A stretch of 64,000 nt of DNA from Ruminococcaceae bacterium UBA3215 (lineage in GTDB: Bacteria; Bacillota; Clostridia; Oscillospirales; Ruminococcaceae). The stretch is from contig DEWH01000002.1 in the NCBI GenBank assembly GCA_002363155.1, forward strand, positions 8,159 through 72,158, read 5' to 3'. Positions 17,350-26,027 of this stretch are shown in pieces (the stretch's first letter is position 1; the number at the start of each line of letters is the position of its first letter). The position numbers and the translations under genes were made by a program. The notes beneath the pieces were generated by a model that worked only from the letters and a program-made list of their open reading frames with translations, was not told where the DNA came from and did no database searches.

Positions 17350-17958
17350 ATGATATACAGTTTAAGGGGTAAGCTCACCCACAAGACAAACGATCTCGCA
17401 GTCGTTGAATGCGCGGGAGTAGGCTACGCGTGCAGGACAACAAGCTATACGCTCTCCCCGCTTAAAGTCGGAGAAGAGGTATTCCTGCTCACATATATGA
17501 ACGTGCGCGAGGACGCGGTGGAGCTGTTCGGATTCGGAGAAGCCGCGGAACTGAACTGCTTCAGGCTTCTTCTCTCCGTCAACGGCGTAGGTCCGAAAGC
17601 CGCGCTCTCTATACTCTCGGATATGTCGCCCCAGGGGTTCGCTCTGTGTGTTGCGCAGGGTGACAGCAAGGTGCTGACGAGAGTTCCCGGGATCGGCAAA
17701 AAGACCGCTGACCGCATAATCCTCGAACTGAAAGACAAGATGACCGACCGCATCGGCGAGATCTCTTCGGATACCTACGCGGAGCTTTCAAGACCGGCTG
17801 TGCAGAACAGCGGAAATGCGGCGGAAGCGATTACGGCGCTCACAGCCCTCGGGTTCACCGCGTCACAGGCACAGAAAGCGCTTGCGGGACTTCCGGGAGA
17901 TATGCCGGTATCGGAAATGGTAAAGGAAGCACTCAAAAAGATCGGGAGCATAAAATGA
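17350..17958 (+). CDS. ruvA: Holliday junction branch migration protein RuvA
   Basis: This 202-aa protein has the OB-fold N-terminal domain (MIYSLRGKLTHKTNDLAVVE), two helix-hairpin-helix motifs (LLSVNGVGPKAALSIL and LTRVPGIGKKTADRII) and a C-terminal domain III (EAITALTALGFTASQAQKAL) that contacts RuvB. RuvA tetramers bind four-way junctions and load RuvB. It follows ruvC by 15 nt and overlaps the next small gene by 4 nt. Confidence 0.96.
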   Translation: MIYSLRGKLTHKTNDLAVVECAGVGYACRTTSYTLSPLKVGEEVFLLTYMNVREDAVELFGFGEAAELNCFRLLLSVNGVGPKAALSILSDMSPQGFALCVAQGDSKVLTRVPGIGKKTADRIILELKDKMTDRIGEISSDTYAELSRPAVQNSGNAAEAITALTALGFTASQAQKALAGLPGDMPVSEMVKEALKKIGSIK

Positions 17959-18209
17959 ATGACGAGAATATAAACACAGGCGTGCAGACGGACAGCGCTC
18001 CGGGACACGCGGGAAACGAAAATGCGGCAGACAGCGAGATCGCGGAGATAAAGCGCGAACTCAGACATCAGCGGAAAATGCTGACGGCGATACTTGTTTT
18101 TATAATAATACTTGCCTGCACGATCATCATATACTTATTCTACAAAATGACGATCGGCTCGATATTCGGTCACATTATAGGATTCGTGACCGGATTGTTC
18201 GGCTCATAA
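17955..18209 (+). CDS. Small single-pass membrane protein between ruvA and ruvB
   Basis: This 84-aa protein starts in the ATGA overlap with ruvA. Residues 1-45 are hydrophilic and charged (EIAEIKRELRHQRKM). A strong hydrophobic segment (LTAILVFIIILACTIIIYLF) follows, then a Gly-rich amphipathic tail ending TGLFGS. I do not recognise a family. The overlap and tight spacing to ruvB (15 nt) argue that it is translated, but a link to junction processing is not evident. Confidence 0.65.
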   Translation: MNDENINTGVQTDSAPGHAGNENAADSEIAEIKRELRHQRKMLTAILVFIIILACTIIIYLFYKMTIGSIFGHIIGFVTGLFGS

Positions 18210-18224
18210 CGGGAGGTACATCAG

Positions 18225-19280
18225 TTGATCGAAATGAACCATGACCGCGGACAGGACGATATATCGCTCAACACGCGGCTTACCGAACCGGAACTCACTC
18301 CGGAGGACACAGACATAGAGTACAGTCTCCGCCCCAAGCGCCTTAACGAATACATCGGACAGGATAAGGTCAAGGAGAATATGTCTATCTTCATAAAGGC
18401 GGCAAAGGACAGGGGCGAAAGCCTTGACCATGTTCTGCTTTACGGGCCTCCGGGTCTCGGAAAGACTACCCTCGCCCGCATCATAGCCAACGAAATGGGC
18501 GTCGGCATCAGCATAACATCGGGTCCCGCGATAGAGAAGCCCGGCGATCTCGCATCTATCCTCACCAACCTCAAAGACGGAGATGTGCTGTTCATAGATG
18601 AGATACACCGTATGTCAAGGCAGGTGGAGGAGATACTCTACCCTGCCATGGAGGACAACGTGCTGGATATCATCATCGGCAAGGGTCCTTCCGCCCAGTC
18701 GATTAGAATTGATTTGCCGAAGTTCACACTTGTAGGCGCAACTACCCGCGCCGGACAGCTCACCGGTCCTCTGCGCGACAGATTCGGCGTTATCCAGCGC
18801 CTTGAGCTGTACACCGACGATCAGCTCTGCGATATCATAATGCGCTCATCGGTGATACTTGCGATACCCACGGATAAGGAAGGCGCGATGGAGCTTGCGA
18901 AGCGCTCACGCGGAACTCCCCGTATCGCAAACAGGCTTCTGAAGCGCGTCCGCGACTTTGCGGAAGTAATGGGCAACGGCAGGATAACCCGAGAAATGGC
19001 GGATATCGCCCTCGACAGGCTGGAGATCGACAAGCTCGGTCTCGACGGACTTGACAGGCGCATGCTGACGATGATAATCAAGGGGTATAACGGCGGTCCC
19101 GTGGGACTTGACACCCTCGCTTCCGCTCTCGGAGAAGAAGCGGTCACCCTCGAAGATGTGTGCGAGCCGTTCCTTATGCAGCTCGGCTTCATAGCCCGTA
19201 CCCCCCGCGGACGTACCGCAACTTCGCTCGCGTATAAGCATCTCGGACTCGAGCAAATGGGTCAGCAGACGTTTGAGTGA
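18225..19280 (+). CDS. ruvB: Holliday junction branch migration helicase RuvB
   Basis: This 351-aa AAA+ motor has Walker A GPPGLGKTT, Walker B LFIDEIHRM, sensor 1 ATTRAGQL, the arginine finger region (PLRDRFGV) and a winged-helix C-terminus. It drives branch migration with RuvA. A TTG start at 18225 lies 8 nt from a GGGAGG site; an ATG three codons later is possible. It ends the operon, with a repeat element beginning immediately after the stop. Confidence 0.96.
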   Translation: MIEMNHDRGQDDISLNTRLTEPELTPEDTDIEYSLRPKRLNEYIGQDKVKENMSIFIKAAKDRGESLDHVLLYGPPGLGKTTLARIIANEMGVGISITSGPAIEKPGDLASILTNLKDGDVLFIDEIHRMSRQVEEILYPAMEDNVLDIIIGKGPSAQSIRIDLPKFTLVGATTRAGQLTGPLRDRFGVIQRLELYTDDQLCDIIMRSSVILAIPTDKEGAMELAKRSRGTPRIANRLLKRVRDFAEVMGNGRITREMADIALDRLEIDKLGLDGLDRRMLTMIIKGYNGGPVGLDTLASALGEEAVTLEDVCEPFLMQLGFIARTPRGRTATSLAYKHLGLEQMGQQTFE

Positions 19281-19350
19281 GAGACTTTGAGACCGGGCGC
19301 TGCCCGGACCCGCCAACCCCCTTTAAAAAAGGGGGCTGGACACCCTAAAC
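19281..19350 (+). repeat. Gene-end repeat after ruvB
   Basis: Right after the ruvB stop come GAGACTTTGAGACC, a CCGGGCGCTGCCCGG hairpin and CCCCCTTTAAAAAAGGGGG. The same head and body occur after murD at 34318. It may double as a terminator. Confidence 0.7.
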
Positions 19351-19481
19351 CAATGACCGTTAAAACGGAACTTTAAAAGCCTGCAAACAGATATGATAAA
19401 TACAGCGAACCGAAAGATGCTGTAAAATAAATCTGCAATACAATTCACAAAGTAACGGTATTGCATAATGTGGAGGAACTT

Positions 19482-20837
19482 ATGGGAAGGTTATTCGGAA
19501 CTGACGGAGCCCGCGGAGTGGCAATAACAGAGCTTACCTGCGAGACCGCAATGAACATCGGAAGAGCCGCGGCTATCGTGCTCACAAAACACAAGACCGC
19601 CGGCACCAAAGCAAAGATACTGATAGGAAAGGATACCCGCGTATCGTCCGATATACTCGAAGCTGCGCTTATATCGGGCATTATGTCCGTAGGCGCCGAC
19701 GCTGTGCTCCTCGGAGTTGTGCCGACACCCGCTGTCGCTTACCTCGTGAAACAGCAGAACGCAGATGCGGGCGTGATGATATCCGCTTCGCATAACAGCG
19801 TTGAGTACAACGGCATAAAGCTTTTCGCGGGAACCGGATTCAAGCTCCCGGACGAGGTCGAGAATGAGATCGAAGCGCTTATACTCGACAACCCGGAGCT
19901 TATGACGCTCAAAGAAGGAACGGAAGTCGGAAGAGTCACTGTGCTCGATGACGCGGCGGGACTCTACATATCCCACCTCGCGGAATGCGCGGATATAGGC
20001 GCGAAGAAACTGCGTGTTGTCGCGGACTGCGCCAACGGAAGCTCCTCCGCCACCGCACGGAGACTGTTTGATACGCTCGGCGTTGACTGCGATATAATCA
20101 ACGCGGAGCCGGACGGTACCAACATCAACGAAAAGTGCGGTTCAACGCACATAGACAGACTGCAGGAAAAGGTGAAAGAGGGCGGATATGACCTCGGAGT
20201 AGCATTCGACGGAGATGCAGACAGATGCCTCGCAGTCGATGAAAAAGGCAGGCTCGTTGACGGAGACAGGCTTATCGCGGTCATCTCCGGAAATATGAAG
20301 AGCAAGGGAATGCTGAAAAAAGATACCGCCGTCGTCACCGTAATGAGCAACCTCGGTTTCCACACATATATGAAGGAACACGGCATATCCACAGTCTGCA
20401 CATCGGTAGGCGACAGATATGTGCTGGAAGAGATGCTCAGAAGCGGGTACAACATCGGCGGTGAGCAGTCCGGACACATTATCTTCCTCGATCATGCAAC
20501 CACCGGCGACGGACAGCTCACCGCGGTAAAGCTGATATCCATGCTTTCCGGCACGGACAGGAAGCTTTCGCAGTACAACGACGAATTCCCCGATTACCCC
20601 CAGCTTCTCATAAATGTGAAGATAACCCCCGAAAACAAGGGTATGTGGGATAAGAATGACACGATACTCGCTTCGATAAAGAAAGCGGAGGAAGCTCTCG
20701 GAAGCGACGGGCGCGTGCTCGTCCGCGAAAGCGGTACGGAACCCCTCGTGCGCGTAATGATAGAGGGCAAGGATCCACAGAAGGTTGAACTTTATACGAA
20801 TAAGATAGCGGACACGATAAAGGCGCAGTTCTGCTGA
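19482..20837 (+). CDS. glmM: Phosphoglucosamine mutase
   Basis: GlmM converts glucosamine 6-phosphate to glucosamine 1-phosphate for UDP-GlcNAc and wall synthesis. This 451-aa protein starts MGRLFGTDGARG behind a TGGAGGAAC site; the in-frame TTG at 19461 is less likely. The phosphoserine is about Ser103 in MISASHN, the metal loop is AFDGDADRC, the sugar loop GGEQSGH and the phosphate loop RESGTEPLVR. Length is normal. It is well separated from ruvB by a repeat. Confidence 0.95.
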   Translation: MGRLFGTDGARGVAITELTCETAMNIGRAAAIVLTKHKTAGTKAKILIGKDTRVSSDILEAALISGIMSVGADAVLLGVVPTPAVAYLVKQQNADAGVMISASHNSVEYNGIKLFAGTGFKLPDEVENEIEALILDNPELMTLKEGTEVGRVTVLDDAAGLYISHLAECADIGAKKLRVVADCANGSSSATARRLFDTLGVDCDIINAEPDGTNINEKCGSTHIDRLQEKVKEGGYDLGVAFDGDADRCLAVDEKGRLVDGDRLIAVISGNMKSKGMLKKDTAVVTVMSNLGFHTYMKEHGISTVCTSVGDRYVLEEMLRSGYNIGGEQSGHIIFLDHATTGDGQLTAVKLISMLSGTDRKLSQYNDEFPDYPQLLINVKITPENKGMWDKNDTILASIKKAEEALGSDGRVLVRESGTEPLVRVMIEGKDPQKVELYTNKIADTIKAQFC

Positions 20838-20944
20838 GCGGCAGACGCGGCGAACGCGCCGCACCGGATCCGTGGGCAGCATTCATCAGACATCGGTTCT
20901 GTGGCTCGGTCAGTTATAAACTGCTGATAAAAAGGAAAAACAAT

Positions 20945-21298
20945 ATGGCAAAGATCGAACGTGAGCTTTACGGGGATTTCGATATGATATTGAACGCGGT
21001 CACAAACGCAGTTATGGGCGGGAGCATGAGCGCATCAGTCGAAGAGACCTCGGATTTTTACGAGAACGGCGCAAGATGCGCGGTGCGCGTATTCGAGCGG
21101 TACAGCTATGTGGGAAAAAACAGGCTTTCCATGTCCGTTACCCTTTTCCAGGCAAACGGGCGGATCTTCATATCCGCAGTCACTACCGGCGGAAGCCAGG
21201 CGCTGTTCATGAAGATAAACACATTCGGAGAGAGGGCATTCCTCGATACCGTCCGGGACACGATAGATGCTTTCTCCTACGGAGGCGGGTACAGGTAA
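20945..21298 (+). CDS. DUF6054-like small protein
   Basis: This 117-aa soluble protein has the order YGDFDMILNAVTNAVMGGSMSAS, CAVRVFERYSYVGKNRLSMS, then ITTGGSQALFMKINTFGE-type residues (VTTGGSQALFMKINTFGE). This matches my memory of the DUF6054 family of Firmicutes. The function is unknown. An AAAAGGAAAAAC site precedes the start, and the methyltransferase gene follows after 3 nt, so the two are co-transcribed. Confidence 0.6.
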   Translation: MAKIERELYGDFDMILNAVTNAVMGGSMSASVEETSDFYENGARCAVRVFERYSYVGKNRLSMSVTLFQANGRIFISAVTTGGSQALFMKINTFGERAFLDTVRDTIDAFSYGGGYR

Positions 21299-21301
21299 GC
21301 T

Positions 21302-22168
21302 ATGAGAATTGCGGACAAGTGGAAAGATTACAGACTTATTGATACTTCCGACGGGGACAGGCTCGAAAAGTGGGGAGACGTTGTGCTGAGACGTCCGGAC
21401 CCGCAGGTTATATGGAAGAACCCCTCCCCCGCACCGGAATGGGATAACGTACACGCAAAGTACAACCGCTCGTCAAGCGGAGGCGGGAGCTGGGAATACC
21501 GGAAGAAGCTTCCGGAGAGCTGGAACATAAAGTACGGCGATCTCACATTCCTCGTAAAGCCTACCGGATTCAAGCATACCGGGCTGTTCCCGGAACAGGC
21601 TGTGAACTGGGAGCTTTGCAGAAAGCTCATAACCGGCGCGGGGCGTGAGATAAACGTGCTGAACCTGTTTGCATATACCGGCGGTGCGACACTCGCCTGT
21701 GCCGCTGCTGGAGCAAGGGTCTGCCACCTTGACGCCGTTAAGAACATGGTGGAATGGGGCAAGGAAAATGCCCGGCTGAGCGGGCTTTCCGACAGACCGG
21801 TACGCTGGATCACGGACGACGCCATGAAGTTTCTCGGACGCGAGATAAAGCGCGGGAACCGCTACGACGGCATTATCCTCGACCCGCCAAGCTACGGGCG
21901 CGGAACAAACGGAGAGCTGTGGAAGCTGGAGGACTGCATCTACGAGCTTATGGAGCGCTGTACGGAGGTGCTTTCGGATAAGCCCCTGTTCCTGCTCCTG
22001 AACAGCTACACCACAGGGCTTTCACCGTCGGTCATGGCATATCTGCTGAAAATGACGGTGGGTCAGAAATACAAAGCCGATATCAGCGCCGAAGAGATCG
22101 GACTTCCGGTAGAGCGGACAGGTCTTCCTATCCCATGCGGAAATACGGCTGTCGCGCTGTTTGGATAA
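21302..22168 (+). CDS. Class I SAM-dependent methyltransferase (RlmI/RlmK-like)
   Basis: This 288-aa protein has an N-terminal region rich in Trp and Pro. The Rossmann methyltransferase core starts at about residue 115 with motif I VLNLFAYTGGATLACAAAGA. The acidic motif HLDAVKNMVEW and the motif IV DPPSYGRG follow, the last typical of nucleic-acid m5C/base methyltransferases of the RlmI (Methyltrans_SAM) group. The PUA domain of RlmI is absent. It probably methylates rRNA, but the target base is not clear. Confidence 0.78.
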   Translation: MRIADKWKDYRLIDTSDGDRLEKWGDVVLRRPDPQVIWKNPSPAPEWDNVHAKYNRSSSGGGSWEYRKKLPESWNIKYGDLTFLVKPTGFKHTGLFPEQAVNWELCRKLITGAGREINVLNLFAYTGGATLACAAAGARVCHLDAVKNMVEWGKENARLSGLSDRPVRWITDDAMKFLGREIKRGNRYDGIILDPPSYGRGTNGELWKLEDCIYELMERCTEVLSDKPLFLLLNSYTTGLSPSVMAYLLKMTVGQKYKADISAEEIGLPVERTGLPIPCGNTAVALFG

Positions 22169-22195
22169 AAAAAGCTCCCGCTTTTGCGGGAGCCA
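22165..22195 (-). terminator. Terminator of the 46-aa gene (converging with the methyltransferase)
   Basis: A perfect 8-bp stem, GCTCCCGC (22174-22181) with GCGGGAGC (22186-22193), is followed by seven T residues on the minus strand. On the plus strand no T-tract follows, so it mainly serves the minus-strand gene. Confidence 0.8.
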
Positions 22196-22206
22196 AATAC
22201 AGATCA

Positions 22207-22347
22207 TTAATTCTTATTTTCCTGTTCGTAGTTTTTATCTATCCTTTTAATACCGTTCTTGATCGTTTCTGCCGCTTTATCGGCATTACCGGTCTCAATG
22301 AGCGCAAGAATAGATTCGAGCAATAAACATAATTCTTGATCGGTCAT
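22207..22347 (-). CDS. 46-aa small protein with its own promoter and terminator
   Basis: This short gene encodes MTDQELCLLLESILALIETG followed by 26 residues ending EQENKN. It is helical, with an amphipathic helix, a GNADKA turn and a second helix, so it looks like one TPR-like hairpin. An AGGTGGTG site lies 5 nt upstream of the ATG. A promoter sits at 22374-22402 and a terminator immediately downstream. I know no family. The full set of expression signals makes it a convincing gene. Confidence 0.75.
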   Translation of the reverse strand: MTDQELCLLLESILALIETGNADKAAETIKNGIKRIDKNYEQENKN

Positions 22348-22373
22348 ATTAACACCACCTGTCTTTATATATT

Positions 22374-22402
22374 AATATATCATACGATATTGTGAATGTC
22401 AA
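22374..22402 (-). promoter_or_regulatory. Promoter of the 46-aa gene
   Basis: On the minus strand TTGACA (22397-22402) and TATATT (22374-22379) are 17 nt apart. It overlaps the leader of the divergent EcfA gene, so the two may interfere. Confidence 0.75.
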
Positions 22403-22422
22403 TAAGAACAAAAGCGGAGAAA

Positions 22423-24183
22423 ATGAAAAATATAATCGAAGTAAAAAGTCTTGAATTTGAATATAAGGAATACGACGAGAACGGCGAAGTTATCGGCGCT
22501 AACCAGGTCCTGCGCGGTATAGACCTTTCCGTTCCGAAGGGTCAGTTCCTTGCGGTGCTGGGGCATAACGGCTGCGGTAAATCCACACTCGCACAGCACC
22601 TCAACGGTATTCTTACCGCAACTTCCGGCACAGTGCTGATAAACGGCATCGACGCCTCGGACGAGGAACGGGTGTTCGATATACGCCAGATCGTGGGTAT
22701 GGTATTCCAGAACCCCGATAACCAGCTCGTTGCTACCGTAGTCGAAGAAGATGTGGCATTCGCGCTGGAGAACCTCGGAGTTCCGCCGAATGAGATACGC
22801 AAGCGTGTCGATGTTGCTCTGAGACTCGTGGATATGTACGAATACCGCGAACACTCACCTCACCAGCTTTCCGGCGGACAGAAGCAGAGAGTCGCAATCG
22901 CGGGAATACTTGCGATGCGCCCGGAATGTATCGTTCTGGACGAGCCGACTGCCATGCTCGACCCGAAAGGTAGAGCGGAAGTCATGAGCACAGTGAAGCT
23001 CCTCAACTCGCAGGGCGTTACGATAGTGCTGATAACCCACTACATGGACGAGGCTGTGCAGGCTGACAGAGTCGTTGTAATGGACAGCGGAAAGATCATC
23101 GCGGACGGTACCCCGAAAGAGATCTTCGGGCAGGTGGATATGCTCCGGGAGCACTCCCTCGATGTGCCGCAGGTGACGGAGCTGATGTACGAGCTGCACA
23201 GGAGCGGACTTGATGTGCCGGTCAATGTGCTGACGGAACAGGAATGCGCGGAAGAACTGCTGAAACTGCCGCATAAGGCTGCATATAAAGCGGGACCGTC
23301 AGCCGGCAAGCCGGAGAAAAGCGCAGATATCCCGTTTATTGCAGAGGTAAAGAACTTAACATACAAGTACAGCGTAGGTACGCCGTTTGAATCCACCGCT
23401 GTTGACAATGTAAGCGTGAGCATCGCAAAAGGTCAGTTCGTCGGCGTGATCGGGCATACCGGAAGCGGCAAGTCCACGCTCATACAGCACCTTAACGGAC
23501 TGCTTAAACCGACGGACGGAAAGGTCTATATCGCGGGACGTGATATCTGGGCAAAAGGCAGCGATATCCGCTCGGTAAGGTTTATGTCGGGGCTTGTCTT
23601 CCAATACTCAGAGTATCAGCTTTTCGAGGAAACGGTATATAAGGATATCGCCTACGGTCCCACAAATATGGGGCTGCCGGAAGATGAGATAGACCGCCGC
23701 GTGCGGAAAGCCGCGGAAGCCATGGGGATAGACGGAGAGCTTCTCAAACGCTCGCCTTTCGATCTTTCGGGCGGACAGAAGCGCAGAGTCGCGCTTGCAG
23801 GCGTTATCGCCATGCAGCCGGAAGTGCTGATACTTGACGAGCCTGCGGCGGGACTTGACCCGAAAGGAAGAGACATGGTGCTCGACGAGATAAGCGAATA
23901 CCACCGCAATTCCGGCACCACGATACTGCTTGTCTCACACTCAATGGAGGATATAGTGAAGTACGCGGAGAAGATACTTGTAATGAACCGCGGAAGGCTG
24001 TTCTGCTACGAGGACACGGACACGGTGTTCAGCAGGACGAAAGAGCTGGAGCAGGTCGGTCTCGGAATACCGCAGATATCCCGGCTCGCACATATCCTTG
24101 CGAAAAACGGAATGGATATCGGGAACGATATATATACAACAGACAGAGCAAAGGAAAGAATACTGGAGATAACAGATGCTTAA
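22423..24183 (+). CDS. Fused ECF transporter ATPase (EcfA1-EcfA2 in one chain)
   Basis: This 586-aa protein contains two complete ABC ATPase domains. Domain 1 has GHNGCGKST, QNPDNQ, LSGGQKQR, VLDEPTAMLD and the switch His in ITHYMD. Domain 2 starts near residue 300 with GHTGSGKST, QYSEYQ, LSGGQKRR, ILDEPAAGLD and VSHSMED. Energy-coupling-factor transporters normally use two separate genes, ecfA1 and ecfA2, for this heterodimer. ATG 22423 has a GCGGAG site; the ATG at 22396 lacks one. EcfT follows with an 8-nt overlap. With EcfT it would power several vitamin or metal S-components, none of which lies here. Confidence 0.88.
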   Translation: MKNIIEVKSLEFEYKEYDENGEVIGANQVLRGIDLSVPKGQFLAVLGHNGCGKSTLAQHLNGILTATSGTVLINGIDASDEERVFDIRQIVGMVFQNPDNQLVATVVEEDVAFALENLGVPPNEIRKRVDVALRLVDMYEYREHSPHQLSGGQKQRVAIAGILAMRPECIVLDEPTAMLDPKGRAEVMSTVKLLNSQGVTIVLITHYMDEAVQADRVVVMDSGKIIADGTPKEIFGQVDMLREHSLDVPQVTELMYELHRSGLDVPVNVLTEQECAEELLKLPHKAAYKAGPSAGKPEKSADIPFIAEVKNLTYKYSVGTPFESTAVDNVSVSIAKGQFVGVIGHTGSGKSTLIQHLNGLLKPTDGKVYIAGRDIWAKGSDIRSVRFMSGLVFQYSEYQLFEETVYKDIAYGPTNMGLPEDEIDRRVRKAAEAMGIDGELLKRSPFDLSGGQKRRVALAGVIAMQPEVLILDEPAAGLDPKGRDMVLDEISEYHRNSGTTILLVSHSMEDIVKYAEKILVMNRGRLFCYEDTDTVFSRTKELEQVGLGIPQISRLAHILAKNGMDIGNDIYTTDRAKERILEITDA

Positions 24184-24982
24184 CGATATCACAATAGGGC
24201 AGTTCTTCCCCGGAAACTCGGTGATACACCGTATGGACAGCCGGTTCAAGATCGTGCTCGATATAATATATGTGGTGATGCTGTTTGTGGCGCAGAATTT
24301 CTACGGGCTTGGGATAGCGTGCATATTTATGGTAATGGTGTATGCCGCGTCCGGGATAAGCTTCAGGCTTATTCTCAAAAGCATAAAGCCCGTGCTTGCG
24401 ATAATCATATTCACCGCGCTTTTAAACCTGCTTTTTGTGAAAGGCGACGACGCGCCGCTCATTGATACCGGCTTCATCACGATCTACGCGAAAGGCGTTG
24501 AGACCTCGATCTTTATGATCGTGCGCATAATTTTCCTTATCATAGGAATGTCGCTCCTCACCTACACCACTTCGCCGATCGTGCTGACCGACGCGATAGA
24601 GAGCCTTCTGTCACCGCTGAAAAAGGTGCATTTTCCCGTGCATGAGCTTGCAATGATGATGACGATAGCGCTTCGGTTCATACCGACGCTCATCGAGGAG
24701 CTCAACAAGATCATGATGGCGCAGAAAGCACGCGGAGCGGCTCTCGATACCGGAAACGTGTTCAGCCGCGCAAAAGCTATGGTACCTATACTTATCCCGC
24801 TCTTTATCAGCGCATTCAAGCGCGCCAACGAGCTTGCGACAGCTATGGAGTGCCGCTGCTACAAGGGCGGCGAGGGGCGCACAAAGCTCCGTCAGCTCAA
24901 AGCCACACGGCTCGATCTCTACGCTTCCGGAGTCACCCTCTGCACCCTCGGTTTTGTAATAATCGACAACATCGTGTTTTAA
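24176..24982 (+). CDS. ecfT: ECF transporter transmembrane protein EcfT
   Basis: This 268-aa membrane protein has five or six hydrophobic segments. The coupling helices near residues 180-215 carry the family Ala-Arg-Gly signature (KARGAALDTGN) and the second charged motif (KRANELATAMECRCY). They transmit ATPase movement to the substrate-binding S-component. It overlaps the fused EcfA gene by 8 nt, which supports a fixed EcfA-EcfT module. Confidence 0.92.
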   Translation: MLNDITIGQFFPGNSVIHRMDSRFKIVLDIIYVVMLFVAQNFYGLGIACIFMVMVYAASGISFRLILKSIKPVLAIIIFTALLNLLFVKGDDAPLIDTGFITIYAKGVETSIFMIVRIIFLIIGMSLLTYTTSPIVLTDAIESLLSPLKKVHFPVHELAMMMTIALRFIPTLIEELNKIMMAQKARGAALDTGNVFSRAKAMVPILIPLFISAFKRANELATAMECRCYKGGEGRTKLRQLKATRLDLYASGVTLCTLGFVIIDNIVF

Positions 24983-24994
24983 CACGGAAAACTC

Positions 24995-25080
24995 ACAAAT
25001 GCGCCTGCGCGCTGTCTTTGCAGACGGCACAAGGGCTGCGCGCCCTTGACCTGCGGCAGCGTGACGCTGCACCCAAATGT
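24995..25080. repeat. Short intergenic repeat shared with 31545-31638
   Basis: The segment has GCAGACGGCACAAGGGCTGCGC and a GTGACGCTGCACCC end. A related stretch with CAGACGGCACAAGTGCTTCGCG lies before murL. No ORF is convincing here. Confidence 0.5.
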
Positions 25081-25154
25081 CAATCATAACTTCTGTTTAC
25101 GAAGTGTCCTTCAAATTTCCGTGTTCCTGAAAGGTTCACCAAGTCTCCAAAAAA

Positions 25155-25898
25155 ATGAGAAATCTGAAAATTTGCATAGCATACAACGGCTCCGCCTACC
25201 ACGGCTGGCAGAGGCAGAACAACAACATCACCGTTCAGCAGCTTGTCGAGGACTGTATGAGCCGGATAATGAACAGTAAGATCACAGCCCACGGCTGCTC
25301 ACGGACAGATGCCGGAGTCCACGCAAGAGAGTTCTGTCTGAACGCACGGACGGATTCCGCTATCCCCTGCCCCGGACTTATGAGGGCAATGAACAAGATG
25401 CTCCCGGACGATATCGCCGTGCTGTCCTGCGAGGACGCGGACGAGGATTTCCATGCCCGCTTCTCCGCTCACGGCAAGGAATACATCTACATCGTCAACA
25501 ACGCTCCCCACAAGGACGTCTTCGGCAGCGATCTCGCGCTGTTCTATCCATACCCGCTCGATGAGAAGAGACTCGATGCCGCGGCAAAGCTTTTTACCGG
25601 CACCCACGACTTCTCCGCTTTCTGCAAGGCAGAAGCAAAACAGCACCTTAGATCCACCGTCCGCACTGTCCGGTCATTCGGTGTCTCACGCTCCGGCTAT
25701 ACCGTAACTTTCACCGTGAGCGGTGACGGATTCCTGCACAATATGGTGCGGATAATGGTAGGTACGCTGATATACCTGAACGAGGGAAAGCGCACCGAAG
25801 CCGATATAATCCGCTCCCTTGAAACGGGAGAACGGACCGATGCGGGTATCACGATACCGCCGCACGGACTTTACCTTAACAAAGTTTTCTACAACTGA
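25155..25898 (+). CDS. truA: tRNA pseudouridine(38-40) synthase TruA
   Basis: This 247-aa enzyme isomerises uridines 38-40 in the tRNA anticodon arm. The catalytic Asp is in CSRTDAGVHARE. Other TruA marks are YNGSAYHGWQRQ near the N-terminus, FHARFSAHGKEYIY in the middle and FLHNMVRIMVGTL near the end. The Shine-Dalgarno region is weak (AAAGG further upstream). TruA often follows ecfA/ecfT in Firmicutes, and this order is preserved here. Confidence 0.95.
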   Translation: MRNLKICIAYNGSAYHGWQRQNNNITVQQLVEDCMSRIMNSKITAHGCSRTDAGVHAREFCLNARTDSAIPCPGLMRAMNKMLPDDIAVLSCEDADEDFHARFSAHGKEYIYIVNNAPHKDVFGSDLALFYPYPLDEKRLDAAAKLFTGTHDFSAFCKAEAKQHLRSTVRTVRSFGVSRSGYTVTFTVSGDGFLHNMVRIMVGTLIYLNEGKRTEADIIRSLETGERTDAGITIPPHGLYLNKVFYN

Positions 25899-25927
25899 TA
25901 CCAAATCAGCATCTATCTGTAAACAAT

Positions 25928-26009
25928 ATCAAGTAATTTCGTCACGATTCAGATATGCGCGCAGAGCGCGCTCCACAATTGTGAATTGTGAATTGTGAAT
26001 TGTGAATTT
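25928..26009. repeat. 82-bp intergenic repeat with tandem TTGTGAATTG units
   Basis: A 48-nt core (25928-25975) is identical to 34689-34736 and contains a GCGCGCAGAGCGCGC hairpin. Tandem 9-bp GTGAATTGT-type units (25976-26009) follow. The copy at 34737-34767 carries GTGCATTGT variants, and 1-20 is a further copy of the tail. Confidence 0.8.
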
Positions 26010-26027
26010 GGCACAAGAGGTGAAACA

